From the NCBI GenBank assembly GCA_012033205.1, contig JAAUSO010000001.1:1-64000 (forward strand): a DNA stretch of 64,000 nucleotides, in the 5' to 3' direction. The notes under the pieces were generated by a model. It worked only from the letters and a program-made list of their open reading frames with translations. It was not told the origin of the DNA and made no database searches. Positions 36,045-46,412 of this stretch are shown here, piece by piece; the first letter of the stretch is position 1; each line of letters starts with the position of its first letter. The stretch is from Richelia sp. SL_2_1 (GTDB taxonomy: Bacteria > Cyanobacteriota > Cyanobacteriia > Cyanobacteriales > Nostocaceae). The translations under genes and the position numbers were made by a program.

Positions 36045-38687
36045 CTAACCCCGCAACTTCACCAACTCTTCCTCAGTAAACGGATTCTTACCTTCTCGCA
36101 AAACTTTCACCCACCCCTGCCGCTGCGCCTTAATTTCTTCATCACCAGTCTCGGCAATAAATGCCTCAAAATCAGCTATAGCCCCTTGATAATTTCCCGT
36201 CAACGCCCTCGCTAAACCCCGACTATCACGAATATTACTGTCATCGGGAGCAAGTTTTACGGCTTTTTCACAGGCAAACATCACCAATGCAGCAAATTCC
36301 TGTAAACTACCTTGCCTACAAAGAGTATTCCAAGTATCAGCATCAATTTCGACTTCGGCATCAAGTTTTTGGGCTTGCTGATAAGCCGTAATCGCTTCCT
36401 TTATCTTTTTCTCTTCAACAAACTCACTTGCCTTACTAACTAAACCTTCCGCCGCTGGCTTGATATCTAAGCTGGGGTCTAATTTTAACGCTTGTTGAAA
36501 CTTCGCCACAGCATTTTGAATATCATTCTCTCGTGCTAAACTTTCTCCTTCACTAACCAACCGTTCCGCTTTCCCTTTATCCTCAAACTCTTGGGCTTTT
36601 TTCTGGGGGTCAAATTTAAACTTTTCTTCCCGATTCCACTTCAAAGCCGTCTTAAAAGTAACAATAGCCTCTTTAACATCCCCAGCTTGCGCTTCCTTTT
36701 CCCCCACCTTCACCAAAAACGGTGCTGCTGCTTTTAACTTTGATGGAGTTTGACATACTTCTAATTTTTGTAGTTCTTGGGGATTAATTATCAAATAATT
36801 ATTCAACCACTCACAACCAGTATTTAACAATTCCCCGAATTCTTTCCATTTCCAAACCTTGGCAGTATTGTCGGATGAGGCGGTGACGATGGTCTTGCCA
36901 TCCGGGCTAAAATTGGCGTTGTTGACATAACTTGTATGCCCTTTGAGTTCGGCTAGTTGCTTACCATTAGTGTCCCAAACCTTGGCAGTATTGTCCCATG
37001 AGGCGGTGACGATGGTCTTGCCATCCGGGCTAAAATTGGCGTTGTTGACATAACTTGTATGCCCTTTGAGTTGATTGCGCTCTTGGATATAGTATAAAAT
37101 GCCATGTAAAGCGACAATCGGGCTGGTAACTGGATAATTTTTGATGGGGGTATTTTTCCCCGCTAGCTGTTGTAAATCTTGTCCAGCGCTCATTGCTGAA
37201 ACTAATGCATCTATTTGGTAGCTATCAAATAGTTTTAAAGCATTATTCCCTTCCCGTTCCAAAAAAGTAGCTGTTTCTGCATTGGCAATCAATTTTTGAC
37301 CATACCAACTCGCTCCTATTGCCCCGACAATCGCCACTGATAAAATACTCAAACTAATGCGATTAGTACGTTTGGCTTTGCCTTGGGCATCGGCGACAAT
37401 CTGCTGTGCCTTTTTCTCGGTTTCTGCTAAAGCAAACTGAATTTCTCGCTTATCCAACTCCTGACTCGCAGCCAAAAACTGATAATCAACATCACTTAAG
37501 CTTTTGTCCTTTGCCCAATCCAAAGCATCCTGCAAAGCCTGTCCCCGCAATAACCGCGATTCATCTTGGCGATTTGCTTCTAACCAAGCCGTCAAAACCT
37601 GGGAATAGGGACGCAGTTTCCCCAGTTCCTTTTCCACCCACTCGCCATTAAATACACTTTGGTAAATGCGGTTATACACCTGTAACTTACCATCTCGCTT
37701 CACCACCAACCCCGTCAACCGCAATTCCATTTGTTCGGGGCTGTTATCTGTTGGTAATTCTCCCTGCTGTATTATTTGCTGATATATTCCTAGTAACCTA
37801 CCCGCACGTTGTTCGTTGCGAATAATTCTGTCGCGGATAGTTTTTAAATGTTCCGGTTCATCCTGGGTTTCCCAGTTGTCAATGATCCGAGATATTATCA
37901 GTCTTTCTACCCATTGACTTGACCCCTCCCCTTCTTCCCCACTGCCTATAATCTTACACACCTTCTGGGTCAAAAAAGGTTGTCCCCCCGTCCAATGCAA
38001 CACCTCTTTCAACACCTCTTGGGGATTATCCCCCAAACCCTGGGCTAGCGGTGCAGATTCTGGCAACTGAAAACCATTAAGTTGAATTGCCCTTCCCAGA
38101 TTAAACGGTGTACGATTTTTATCACTAATCAAATCCGCAGGAGTCGCCACCCCCAACAAAGCAAAAGTCAGCCGCTGATATTCTGGATTATCAACACGTT
38201 GGTTATAACAAGCACGAATCGCCGCAAAAAAATCATCTTTAAAATTTAAGCTGAGCAGACTATCAATTTCATCAATAAAAATTACAATTTGATCAGTAAT
38301 TCTAACTAATAAAATATTTTCAATAAACTTACCCAACTTCTGCACCGGAGAAAGCAAACTATTTTGCTGCCACCAAACCTCTAAATCAAAATCCCCATAA
38401 AGCTTAAAAATACCCACCAAAGTATCAATTACCCCTGCATACCACTGTTCTGGGGTAATATCAGCAGTCCCAATCGCCGTAATATCAACCGTAGCACAGG
38501 CAAAACCCTCACTTACCAAGCGCTGCATCACCCGCACCCGCAAACTCGACTTACCCATCTGCCGGGAATTCAGCACATAGCATAACTCACCCGCCTTCAA
38601 GCCTGCATATAAATCTTCGTCAGCTTGACGGGTAACATAAGTGGGTGCATTTGGAGGAAGACTTCCCCCGACTTGGTAGTGAATCAT
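36045..38687 (-). CDS. AAA-like ATPase with two WD40 repeats and TPR-like tail
   Basis: 880 residues. Residues 1-230 are an AAA-like ATPase ([25 protein letters not shown] with Walker [13 protein letters not shown] as Walker B). A winged-helix-like region follows, then a transmembrane segment at about 445-465 ([16 protein letters not shown]). Only two WD40 repeats are present (about 540-620) and they are almost identical ([21 protein letters not shown]). The C-terminal ~250 residues form TPR-like helical repeats ([32 protein letters not shown]). Two repeats cannot form a propeller alone, so the array may have collapsed from a longer one. It is convergent with the NB-ARC/WD40 gene. Confidence 0.85.
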   Translation of the reverse strand: MIHYQVGGSLPPNAPTYVTRQADEDLYAGLKAGELCYVLNSRQMGKSSLRVRVMQRLVSEGFACATVDITAIGTADITPEQWYAGVIDTLVGIFKLYGDFDLEVWWQQNSLLSPVQKLGKFIENILLVRITDQIVIFIDEIDSLLSLNFKDDFFAAIRACYNQRVDNPEYQRLTFALLGVATPADLISDKNRTPFNLGRAIQLNGFQLPESAPLAQGLGDNPQEVLKEVLHWTGGQPFLTQKVCKIIGSGEEGEGSSQWVERLIISRIIDNWETQDEPEHLKTIRDRIIRNEQRAGRLLGIYQQIIQQGELPTDNSPEQMELRLTGLVVKRDGKLQVYNRIYQSVFNGEWVEKELGKLRPYSQVLTAWLEANRQDESRLLRGQALQDALDWAKDKSLSDVDYQFLAASQELDKREIQFALAETEKKAQQIVADAQGKAKRTNRISLSILSVAIVGAIGASWYGQKLIANAETATFLEREGNNALKLFDSYQIDALVSAMSAGQDLQQLAGKNTPIKNYPVTSPIVALHGILYYIQERNQLKGHTSYVNNANFSPDGKTIVTASWDNTAKVWDTNGKQLAELKGHTSYVNNANFSPDGKTIVTASSDNTAKVWKWKEFGELLNTGCEWLNNYLIINPQELQKLEVCQTPSKLKAAAPFLVKVGEKEAQAGDVKEAIVTFKTALKWNREEKFKFDPQKKAQEFEDKGKAERLVSEGESLARENDIQNAVAKFQQALKLDPSLDIKPAAEGLVSKASEFVEEKKIKEAITAYQQAQKLDAEVEIDADTWNTLCRQGSLQEFAALVMFACEKAVKLAPDDSNIRDSRGLARALTGNYQGAIADFEAFIAETGDEEIKAQRQGWVKVLREGKNPFTEEELVKLRG

Positions 38688-38850
38688 ACCATTTTGGATT
38701 TTAGATTTTGGATTTTGGATTTGTTTTCGTTACTCATAGTTAAGAAACCTCTTCCTAGGTTGGGCTAAGGGTTAGCGCAGCCCAACCCGGATGTTGGGTT
38801 TCACTCCGTTCAACCCAACCTACAATTGCTAACCTCTAACCTTAACCTAT

Positions 38851-40517
38851 CTAACGCACCCCCAGGCGATCGCCAAAGTACTGCCGATACAAATCGCACA
38901 AAGGTATCACTGAGTTTCCCCGTAATTTAACCAGCCCCATACTGCGGAGTTTAAACGCCGCAGTGTTTCCCACATCCACTGGTTGTGCAACTGCTAGCAC
39001 CCGTTTGAATGCTGCCAACAATTCTTCATCTTCTTGTAAATTTAGTAGATGGCGGCGCAAATGCTCGCTGTAAAAACCCTCCTCAGTCGGAGCAGTTTCC
39101 AAAAGCCTGTTTAAAGTAATTCTACCACGGGCAATTTCATACAATGCAACTCTGAGTAAATACGGATGTCCATCCACTAGATTTATCAACTTTTCTACTT
39201 GGGAATCAGTCCAAATCAATCCATGCAACTGTATTAAATGCTGCACTTGCGATCGATTCAAATCTGGTAACTCAATGGGTACTCCCACATTAAAAGGAGA
39301 CTGGTTGATATTTAGGGGGATGTAAACCTCCTTGGAATGCACAATCACCAAGGCGAGTTTTTCCAATCTACATCGTTTTTTGCCCGCTCATGCCAAGCCC
39401 GTAACAGCCCAAAAAAGTCAGCAGCAATCTCAGGATGCTTAAACACTTGATCTACTTCATCCAAACCCAAAGCAATAGAACTATTAATTTCCGGTAATAA
39501 ATACCTCTCGAAGTACTTTGTACATTTATTTTTGCTACCTAAAATACCCTGCCAATACTCACTAAGTTTATCGGGCAAATTGAGTTTATCAGCAATACTG
39601 GCACAGAACCACTGCAAAAATCGATCCAAACTGTTGAGAAATTCCGCATCGGCTGATTGAAAATTCAAAGATACAGTTTGATAACCATGTTGTTTAGCAT
39701 GGTGAAGAGTTCGTGTCATCAAAGAAGTTTTGCCCAATTGTCGGGGTGCTTTAATGCGAATCAGAGCCGCAGGTTGGAGAATAGCTTCGTAACAGTCAAC
39801 TTCATTTGGTGGACGTTCCACATAAAATGGAGAATCTAAGGGTACTTGTCCTTCAGGATTTTCTAACAGAAATTTTTGTATTACCTGAGTATTTTGTGGT
39901 TGATGTGGTAATTCTAAATCTGCCTCTTTCTCGTCATCTAGGTTACTATACCTACTTTTAATTATTGGGGTGGAAGCTTCAGGAATCTCTTCTAAATCAA
40001 TCGCATTACAACCAAATGCAAAAGCATCCTCAAAGGTTCTACCAGCACCCAAACCATCATAAAAACCCTTAGCAAACTGAATCGCGGCTTTATCGCCAAT
40101 CGCTTGATTCATGCCGACTACACAGTCAACGTGTTGGTAAATTGCCTCAGATTGTGCTTCACTGTAGCAGGCATTAAGAACAACACATTTAATCTTACCT
40201 TTGAATAGTTCAAACAACCCTGCCAGAGAATTTGTACTCACCAATTGCATATCCCCGGACTTATTCTCCAAAGCCAAACCTTGAGTACCAGCACCATGTC
40301 CACAAAAATGCACAATTGACGGCTCATGATCTAATAAAGCTTGACGTAAAGTATCAGAACGCACCGCCCACTTAGAGATAATTTGAAATTGTTCTCGGTA
40401 TTTACAACGTTCTAGCCCTGCTTCAATTTCCCGTACTTCTTCATCGAGACGCAGTTTGGATCTATCCTTGGGATTCGCTGATAAAATCAAGATTTTCTTC
40501 ACGATGCCATCGACCAC
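38851..40517 (-). pseudogene. CHAT + AAA-like ATPase protein, frameshifted at an A5 run
   Basis: Residues 1-185 are a CHAT domain very close to that of the protein at 24487 (SANPKDRSKLRLDEEVREIE, catalytic His in IVHFCGHGAG, catalytic Cys in VVLNACYSEAQ). The AAA-like ATPase follows: YVERPPNEVDCYEAILQPA, Walker A KAPRQLGKTSLM, Walker B IALGLDEVDQVF. At 39358-39362 (A5 on the coding strand) the frame breaks; with A6 it continues as DWKKLALVIVHSKEV into the winged-helix part ending at 38851, about 555 residues in total. Protease and switch ATPase are on one chain. Only 163 bp separate it from the downstream AAA/WD40 gene on the same strand, so the two may be an operon. Confidence 0.85.
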
Positions 40518-40599
40518 TGTAAATTAAAATACAAATTCGCGTTGCTGATAGTAATCCGGTTCGATTTATGAATAATTTGTAAGGGTTAGTGCTGAAGGG

Positions 40600-40654
40600 T
40601 TCGTAGCTCCGGGATTTATCCCTCAAATCAAGGGAACCAAGCCCGGAGCTACAA
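40600..40654. repeat. Intergenic hairpin (GTAGCTCCGGG inverted repeat)
   Basis: Perfect arms GTAGCTCCGGG (40603-40613) and CCCGGAGCTAC (40642-40652) enclose a second small stem (TCCCT/AAGGGA). No T tract follows on either strand. It lies between the redox gene end and the CHAT-AAA start; a small MITE or structured RNA is possible. Confidence 0.7.
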
Positions 40655-40942
40655 ACTATCAAAATTAATGGGACAAAGTACTAGGGAATAGGAAATAGAA
40701 AAACGTTAAATTCGTATACTGAGTTATTTTGTCCTACTGAGAATTTAGATCCCATCTGAACACCGTGATTTTTCACAAATCAAATAGGATTGCTATATTT
40801 AATTTTGCATAATATTACTGATATCACAACCGCAGAGAAAATAAGCAGAGAAAATAATCTTAAATTTCCTTGGAACTACAGAAGAATAAAAGTTAATAAT
40901 CCGGCATTTTCTCCGGATTTTCTGAAGTAAAATTCCGTGAAA

Positions 40943-42361
40943 TCAAGCTTCAATTACAACTCTTCCTACAGGTTGGGCAATACAGGTTAAAATGTATCCT
41001 GCTTGACATTCTGGGTCTTGATCATAGCGGACTTCTCCTTCAATCAAGCGTAATTTACACTTCTGACAAGCCCCCATTTTACACATATGAGGTAATTCAA
41101 TCCCTTCTCTTTGTGCAGTTTCTAAAATAGTATCGGCGCTATCATAAACTAACTCTACACCCGATTTAGCTAAAACTAAGGTTTCTGCTGTGTGAGAAGT
41201 CGTTATTTCCTTTGGAGTTAAGGTAGTTTGTAATTGAATTTGATTGTCTTTTTTCATACTATAAGGTTTACCAAAACTTTCCTCGTAATAATTTTGCATG
41301 GGGAATTCTAGTTCCTGGAGGATTGCTTTCACCTGTTGAGTAAAAGGTTGGGAGCCGCAAACATATACAGTGCGCTCGGCAAAATCGGAGGCTATTTCCT
41401 GCAACATAGATTGATCGAATCTGCCGATTTTCCCCCCAGAAATTGGGTTTGAGTCTTGACGAGTTAAAGTAGTTGCAAGTTTGAAGTTAGCATATCTCGA
41501 TGTCATCAACTCTAATTCTTGGCGGAAAATAATATCCTCAGTAGTACCAGCACTATGAAAGAAAACGATATCGGAACCAGCGTTTGTATCCAACAACCAC
41601 CGCGACATCGACATCATTGGTGTAATTCCACTACCAGCAGAGATAAATAATAGTTTTGACGATGGATGATTTACACAGCTAAAATCCCCTAATGGACTAC
41701 CAATTTTGACTTGGCTACCAGCTTGCAAATTGTCATGCAACCAATTAGAAACTAAACCCGGAGGTGCATCAGCAGCATTGTTTGGGGAACTAGCTCGTTT
41801 AACGGTTATATCTAAACTGTGAGGTCGAGAAGGAGTTGAGGAAATAGAATAAGCCCGTTTAACAATTTTACCATTAATCTCCAATTCAACGGTGACAAAT
41901 TGTCCCGGTTGATAAGTAAACTCAACAGCAGGTTCGGCAACAAAGGTAAAGGTTTTTACATCAGGTGTCTCATTAATTATTCGCACACAACGGGCGGTTA
42001 ATTCAGGCGATCGCCATGCTGTAAATTGATTTGATTGATGTTCCTCAAGCTGAATTTCTTCAATAAGTAATAGAAAATCACCAATGTGAATCACATCATT
42101 TGGCTTGAGGAGATAGCTTTGAGTTCCCTCCATTTCTTGATTATTAATCCGCGAGCCATCACTGCTGGCTAAATCGATAAAGTAATAGTTTTGCTGGTAA
42201 GCATAAATCATCCCATGTATGCGACTAACTTCTGGAGCATTAAGAACTAAATCGCAATTAGGATGCCTGCCAATTATACACTTATTAAGATTTTCCATCT
42301 CTGGTGTGAGAATTTTCTCTTGACAGGAACTTGTTTGATAATTGATTGCTTTAATTTTCAT
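40943..42361 (-). CDS. FHA - ferredoxin reductase - [2Fe-2S] ferredoxin fusion protein
   Basis: 472 residues in three parts. Residues ~1-105 are an FHA domain (CIIGRHPNCDLVLN, VSRIHGMIY, SSDGSRIN) that would bind a phosphothreonine partner. Residues ~118-355 are a ferredoxin-NAD(P)H-reductase-like module with FAD motif RAYSIS and NAD motif ISAGSGITPMMS. Residues ~385-472 are a plant-type ferredoxin (CKMGACQKC ... LTCIAQP). It would take electrons from NAD(P)H to its cluster and on to an acceptor, with FHA controlling docking. It is the last gene of a three-gene minus-strand unit behind a membrane Fe-S protein (40 bp apart) and a vanadium haloperoxidase. Confidence 0.88.
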   Translation of the reverse strand: MKIKAINYQTSSCQEKILTPEMENLNKCIIGRHPNCDLVLNAPEVSRIHGMIYAYQQNYYFIDLASSDGSRINNQEMEGTQSYLLKPNDVIHIGDFLLLIEEIQLEEHQSNQFTAWRSPELTARCVRIINETPDVKTFTFVAEPAVEFTYQPGQFVTVELEINGKIVKRAYSISSTPSRPHSLDITVKRASSPNNAADAPPGLVSNWLHDNLQAGSQVKIGSPLGDFSCVNHPSSKLLFISAGSGITPMMSMSRWLLDTNAGSDIVFFHSAGTTEDIIFRQELELMTSRYANFKLATTLTRQDSNPISGGKIGRFDQSMLQEIASDFAERTVYVCGSQPFTQQVKAILQELEFPMQNYYEESFGKPYSMKKDNQIQLQTTLTPKEITTSHTAETLVLAKSGVELVYDSADTILETAQREGIELPHMCKMGACQKCKLRLIEGEVRYDQDPECQAGYILTCIAQPVGRVVIEA

Positions 42362-42401
42362 GATTGGTTAAAATTTCAAACAAATAAATACTTATAAATA
42401 C

Positions 42402-44081
42402 TTAACGTTTTTTACGCCGAATTTGTGTTTCCGCACAACCCGAATTTGGTGGTTCCTGAAGTTTTTTCAGCTTTGTAGGTAATGTTTGTGTCTTCGTTGT
42501 TTTTTCTGACTGTTGAGGATAGATAAGTTCCGGACTTTCGCTACTAATAGCAGATAAAATTTGGTAGTGTTCTTTATCTTCTAGTCCCAATCTTTGACGT
42601 ATTGGTGTTAGATATTGCAAACTTTTATCGGAACTAATGCATTTTTCCGTTAAAGCTTCTTCTACCATTAATCTATATACATAATGCCGACCTTGTTCAG
42701 AAAATTGAGGTAATACTTCTGCTAAAACAAACAGTTCATCTGCGTTCAACTTGTCTAAGGAACGTCCGTTCAGAAATTGCTCAATATCAAGAGGCAATTT
42801 TTGTAATTGACGGCGAAAACTATGAGTTAAAGTTTCCCTTTGATATTGTTCGGCACTACGTTTCCAATTACGAACCAACCAGATAGTGCTAACCAAAACT
42901 ATCAGCCCATTAAATAATAATTGTAATACCATTGGTAAGCGCAGAATTTCCGGTCTTCCTCCATAAACAAAGAAAGCATTAAAAGCCAAAAAAGTAATAA
43001 TTGAAAATGTCCGGTGCAATACTTGTTGGGAACTAATTTCGGGATATTTACGTTTTAAATAACCCCTATAAACTTTCTCTAGCTTGTGACAACTGTAATA
43101 GCAGATGATTATGCTTAATCCTAAAGTTAGGGGAACAGCAGCAATTTTTGGAATCGCAATCGACTGATTATTAATATAAAAACCTGGCTTCCAAAGAGCG
43201 AACAATGAATTATCGTAAGTCCAAACACCAGAAAAGTAATAATCGAAGTTACCAGAATACAATCTGTAATAAATAAAGTAACCAATTGCCAATCCAAGAT
43301 AACCGTATTGAAGAAATTTTCGTCCCGGCTTTTGTAATTGGTTCCAATAAGCCTTTTCGGAATCAATATCCATACAAGGTGATTTACAACCAATACAAGC
43401 ACTTTTCTCTTGACCAGTCGTCTTGTCTACAGTTCTACACATGGACTGGGTAAGACTTTTTGGCGGTGCTTGATGGGCGCTACTTCCTAATAAACCACGA
43501 GGTCCTGTAAACACAGTTTGTACGGCACCAAAAGGACAGACATAATGACACCAACTACGACCTCCATAAAGAAATACTACTATGATGGCAGATAAAATAG
43601 TCCCAATTAAAAATAAACCGAGAACCCATCTTGTCGAATTAATTAATAAGATGCGGCTATTTAAACCTAGAAATAACAGAAAGAACTGTAAATAAAAATG
43701 GTTGCGAATTAACCATTGATTCTTTTCAATATTTAACCGTGGTTTCAAACCCAAAGCACGGGGAATTTGTGACAGAAAGTAGAGAGGACAAATCCGCCGC
43801 CAAGTCTCATGACCAAACACAAATACAATAAAAACAGCAGCAGGAACTATCATTCCCCAAAAAATTCTTGTACCAATTGGATAAGCTTTTTCAGGAATAC
43901 ATCTATCACCTTGGACGAAGATACATTCGTGATTATCGCGTAGAGGAGATGCGAGATTATTAGGGTCAGTGAGAATGTGAGTTATGGGGTCGTAAAACAA
44001 AGAAACAATTAAAATTAACCAACCAATTACAAGTATCCATCTCACAGCGTGCATTTTGCTTTCTGATACTTTGCTTAACAT
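42402..44081 (-). CDS. Membrane-bound 4Fe-4S protein (NapH/NosR-like)
   Basis: 559 residues with about eight transmembrane segments (for example WILVIGWLILIVSLFY, FWGMIVPAAVFIVFVF, FLIGTILSAIIVVFLYGG). Conserved Cys clusters are RRICPLYF, WCHYVCPFGAV and CIGCKSPCMDID, as in polyferredoxin-type membrane proteins related to NapH, NosR and CcoG. The last ~170 residues are cytoplasmic and end in a basic tail. It probably passes electrons across or at the membrane, receiving them from the FHA-reductase-ferredoxin protein encoded 40 bp downstream. No b-type heme motif is obvious. The gene lies 122 bp after the haloperoxidase, with a palindromic hairpin between. Confidence 0.82.
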   Translation of the reverse strand: MLSKVSESKMHAVRWILVIGWLILIVSLFYDPITHILTDPNNLASPLRDNHECIFVQGDRCIPEKAYPIGTRIFWGMIVPAAVFIVFVFGHETWRRICPLYFLSQIPRALGLKPRLNIEKNQWLIRNHFYLQFFLLFLGLNSRILLINSTRWVLGLFLIGTILSAIIVVFLYGGRSWCHYVCPFGAVQTVFTGPRGLLGSSAHQAPPKSLTQSMCRTVDKTTGQEKSACIGCKSPCMDIDSEKAYWNQLQKPGRKFLQYGYLGLAIGYFIYYRLYSGNFDYYFSGVWTYDNSLFALWKPGFYINNQSIAIPKIAAVPLTLGLSIIICYYSCHKLEKVYRGYLKRKYPEISSQQVLHRTFSIITFLAFNAFFVYGGRPEILRLPMVLQLLFNGLIVLVSTIWLVRNWKRSAEQYQRETLTHSFRRQLQKLPLDIEQFLNGRSLDKLNADELFVLAEVLPQFSEQGRHYVYRLMVEEALTEKCISSDKSLQYLTPIRQRLGLEDKEHYQILSAISSESPELIYPQQSEKTTKTQTLPTKLKKLQEPPNSGCAETQIRRKKR

Positions 44082-44132
44082 GATTCACACTCCTGAAATA
44101 GTAGTTCTTTGCATTCATTCCGAGGAATTGTA

Positions 44133-44155
44133 GAGACGTAGCACTGCTACGTCTC
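44133..44155. repeat. 23-nt palindromic repeat (GAGACGTAGCA family)
   Basis: GAGACGTAGCACTGCTACGTCTC, an 11-bp perfect stem. It lies between the haloperoxidase gene and the membrane Fe-S gene and could lower read-through into the two redox genes. Confidence 0.8.
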
Positions 44156-44203
44156 ACTAGGCTATGAGGAAAACGAACCAATTAGAATTAATCAAAAAGA
44201 CTA

Positions 44204-45805
44204 CTAAATCATTTCAATTCCTTCACGAGAAATTTTGATTTTAGTCCCATCAAATTTTGTGAGGCTAAAGTAACTGTCTTCGTTATAAGTCAGTGCTTGC
44301 TCTTGAAGAATACTAATTGCCACTTGTTCGCCCAGTTTAATCGATTCTGTATAGTCGGTAAGCCAGTGAACCCCAGCACCATTACGAGCGATCGCAATAT
44401 TAGAAGCAAGTTTGTTCAACTCACCACCAACTGTCATAGTTGCTGCATCAGTACCGCTATAGCTAATTAACTCAGTACCATCTTCATTCGGAACTACAGG
44501 GTTAGGAATTACCCAAGACTCATCAAACCAAGCCTTAAGAATCGCGACACAAGCACCTGCAACGGTGGCGTGTCCGGAACCATAAGACGGATGTGTGGGA
44601 GAACCTTCGGGATATGCCATGGGTAGCAGATAGTTGCCGTACTGGCTGAAAACCTTCTGTAAAACAGAAGAATTAAATAGTTCCGAATTAATTGGATATT
44701 TTGCAGATCCGCTGAGATGGTTATGAACCCTTCCACCAAATGTTTCGGGACGCAAACGACGATGTACAAACCACTTCTGGAACCACATTGCTTTGAGAGC
44801 GCGGGTTGCAACCTCTGTCACCAAACTGAGAATATGAGGACCGCCAAAAGTGCCAAAGCCGTCTTGAGCTTTGGTTTTTTTATAAAGGTTTCCTTCATCT
44901 ACAGGAGCCTTCATTCCCAACAGTATCAAACAAGCATTTAGGTGAGCTTCGTACAAAGCATCTACGTGTACATACTGACCTAAATCTCGCAGATTACGCA
45001 TATAGCGAGGTGTGGAATCAAAAATATTTGAACCCGTTAACCCACCATTTTGGACGTGCAGCCAAGAATCATAATCAGTCATATAGTTGATTCGGGGCAC
45101 CACTGTTTTCTGTTTTTGAGAAATAGTCAGCGAACCGTAGGGAATATCCTTCAGCATGAATTGAGAAACGTAAGGACCAACCAAATCACCGTCAACAATT
45201 CCCCGGAACAGGCTTTGTGGTGTAACTTCGTGAACAACACCTTCTTTGGTTTGACGCTTGACTTTGGCTCCACGAAAGTCGGATAATCTGGATAAATCTG
45301 CTGTTGCTTCTGCAACCTGGGGGCTGTAATTATATAAACTAAAATCGATGTCCCGTAGAAGTGCCATCCAGTAGAGTTCTGTCATCTCTGCGGAGTTTTC
45401 AGCAGAATCAATACGAGGTGCAGGGCGTATTGCTAAAGCATGGCTATCTGAACCTTGTAGGTCAAAAGCTAGTCCAGCCTGGGGATTGGTCAACTTACGA
45501 AGACCACCTAAAGGAATTGCATCGAAATCTGCGGGTTTACCACTCTTGAGGGCTGCGATAAATGCCTTATAACCGTTGGGGTCTACTTCACCTAAATAGT
45601 TATGTACTAACCCTTTAGAGAAATTGGCGATAAAGTTAGGACAGCCATCTTCGTTTCGATAGTCTTGTTCTTCCCCATTGCATATGTGTGCAGCGATGTC
45701 TCTATGAAAAGCAACTTGAGCGGCTTCTTGACGGATGCAGAAAGAGGATTTCTGACGTTCCAAATTAGTTTCAGGACCGAGTTCTTGACAATTTTGATTG
45801 TTCAC
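44204..45805 (-). CDS. Vanadium-dependent haloperoxidase (PAP2 superfamily)
   Basis: 533 residues, the size of algal-type vanadium bromoperoxidases. Vanadate-binding segments are visible: WFQKWFVHRRLRPE (Lys and Arg), SYGSGHATVAGAC (Ser-Gly-His) and IARNGAGVHWLTDY (Arg and the vanadate-ligating His). Such enzymes use H2O2 to oxidise halides and halogenate organic compounds. No signal peptide is evident at the chosen ATG (45805). It leads a three-gene unit with a membrane Fe-S protein and an FHA-reductase-ferredoxin protein, a pairing I do not know from described haloperoxidases. Those partners might produce H2O2 or reductant. Confidence 0.92.
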   Translation of the reverse strand: MNNQNCQELGPETNLERQKSSFCIRQEAAQVAFHRDIAAHICNGEEQDYRNEDGCPNFIANFSKGLVHNYLGEVDPNGYKAFIAALKSGKPADFDAIPLGGLRKLTNPQAGLAFDLQGSDSHALAIRPAPRIDSAENSAEMTELYWMALLRDIDFSLYNYSPQVAEATADLSRLSDFRGAKVKRQTKEGVVHEVTPQSLFRGIVDGDLVGPYVSQFMLKDIPYGSLTISQKQKTVVPRINYMTDYDSWLHVQNGGLTGSNIFDSTPRYMRNLRDLGQYVHVDALYEAHLNACLILLGMKAPVDEGNLYKKTKAQDGFGTFGGPHILSLVTEVATRALKAMWFQKWFVHRRLRPETFGGRVHNHLSGSAKYPINSELFNSSVLQKVFSQYGNYLLPMAYPEGSPTHPSYGSGHATVAGACVAILKAWFDESWVIPNPVVPNEDGTELISYSGTDAATMTVGGELNKLASNIAIARNGAGVHWLTDYTESIKLGEQVAISILQEQALTYNEDSYFSLTKFDGTKIKISREGIEMI

Positions 45806-46412
45806 GATTTATTCCTTGATAATTTAAATTGGTTTTGTGTACTAAGTAAAGAATCAACTGTAACTAACCAGATTACGAAAAGTTTTTTGGTACCTAAGAG
45901 GGTACTATTTTTAGTTGATATAATTACTTAATTATCGTTAATGCTGAAACACATAGTGTAAATGTCTTTCAACTATTTTGTTATAGATGCAGTTGATAGA
46001 AGCTTATGCAGGTTGAATATAAAACTATCAGTTTAAGTCGTGTTTGTCACTTGGAGTGTGCGGTTTATCAATACAATATCTAAATATCATCCCCGGTATT
46101 CTTTTCGCTATTCCCAAATTAAAATACCTCTTAAGGAGGATATGAATATTGTTACAATTCATCCACTATTTACTCCTTTCCCGGTAGAAGATTACCTAAT
46201 ATGAAGTTCGGATAATTAGTTTAGGATTAACGCAAAACGAAATAATCATATCCAGAGTAAACCGAAAAATTCTTAATTATTCAGCATATTTTTATCTAAA
46301 AATAGTTCATTAGCAACCAGAAAATATTTAGTTACTGTTTATATATAGCGAACAAAGTTTACGATTCGCTTGCTAAATGTGAAATCAAACTAAATGTTTA
46401 AAGGACAAAATA
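45806..46412. other. Long spacer between divergent operons
   Basis: About 600 bp. It should hold the haloperoxidase promoter and the promoter/leader of the gene at 46413. It contains the duplicated leader element at 46121-46204. No other gene seen. Confidence 0.55.
46121..46204 (+). promoter_or_regulatory. Conserved leader with short ORF (20 codons), copy 1
   Basis: TACCTCTTAAGGAGGATATG places a strong ribosome-binding site before an ATG (46142) that encodes MNIVTIHPLFTPFPVEDYLI. The DNA from 46121 over about 52 bp is about 90% identical to 52381-52432, where the peptide is MNFVKSHPLFNLAY. It may be a leader peptide or a structured 5' element controlling the operon that starts at 46413. The CCTC/GAGG arms can pair and hide the ribosome-binding site. 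Confidence 0.65.

Noticed and set aside
35726-36048. Two overlapping open frames in the spacer
   Set aside because: They consist of a dispersed repeat and the tail duplicate, without start signals.
43127-45931. Open frames opposite the haloperoxidase and membrane Fe-S genes
   Set aside because: They overlap strongly supported coding regions and have no ribosome-binding sites or family motifs.
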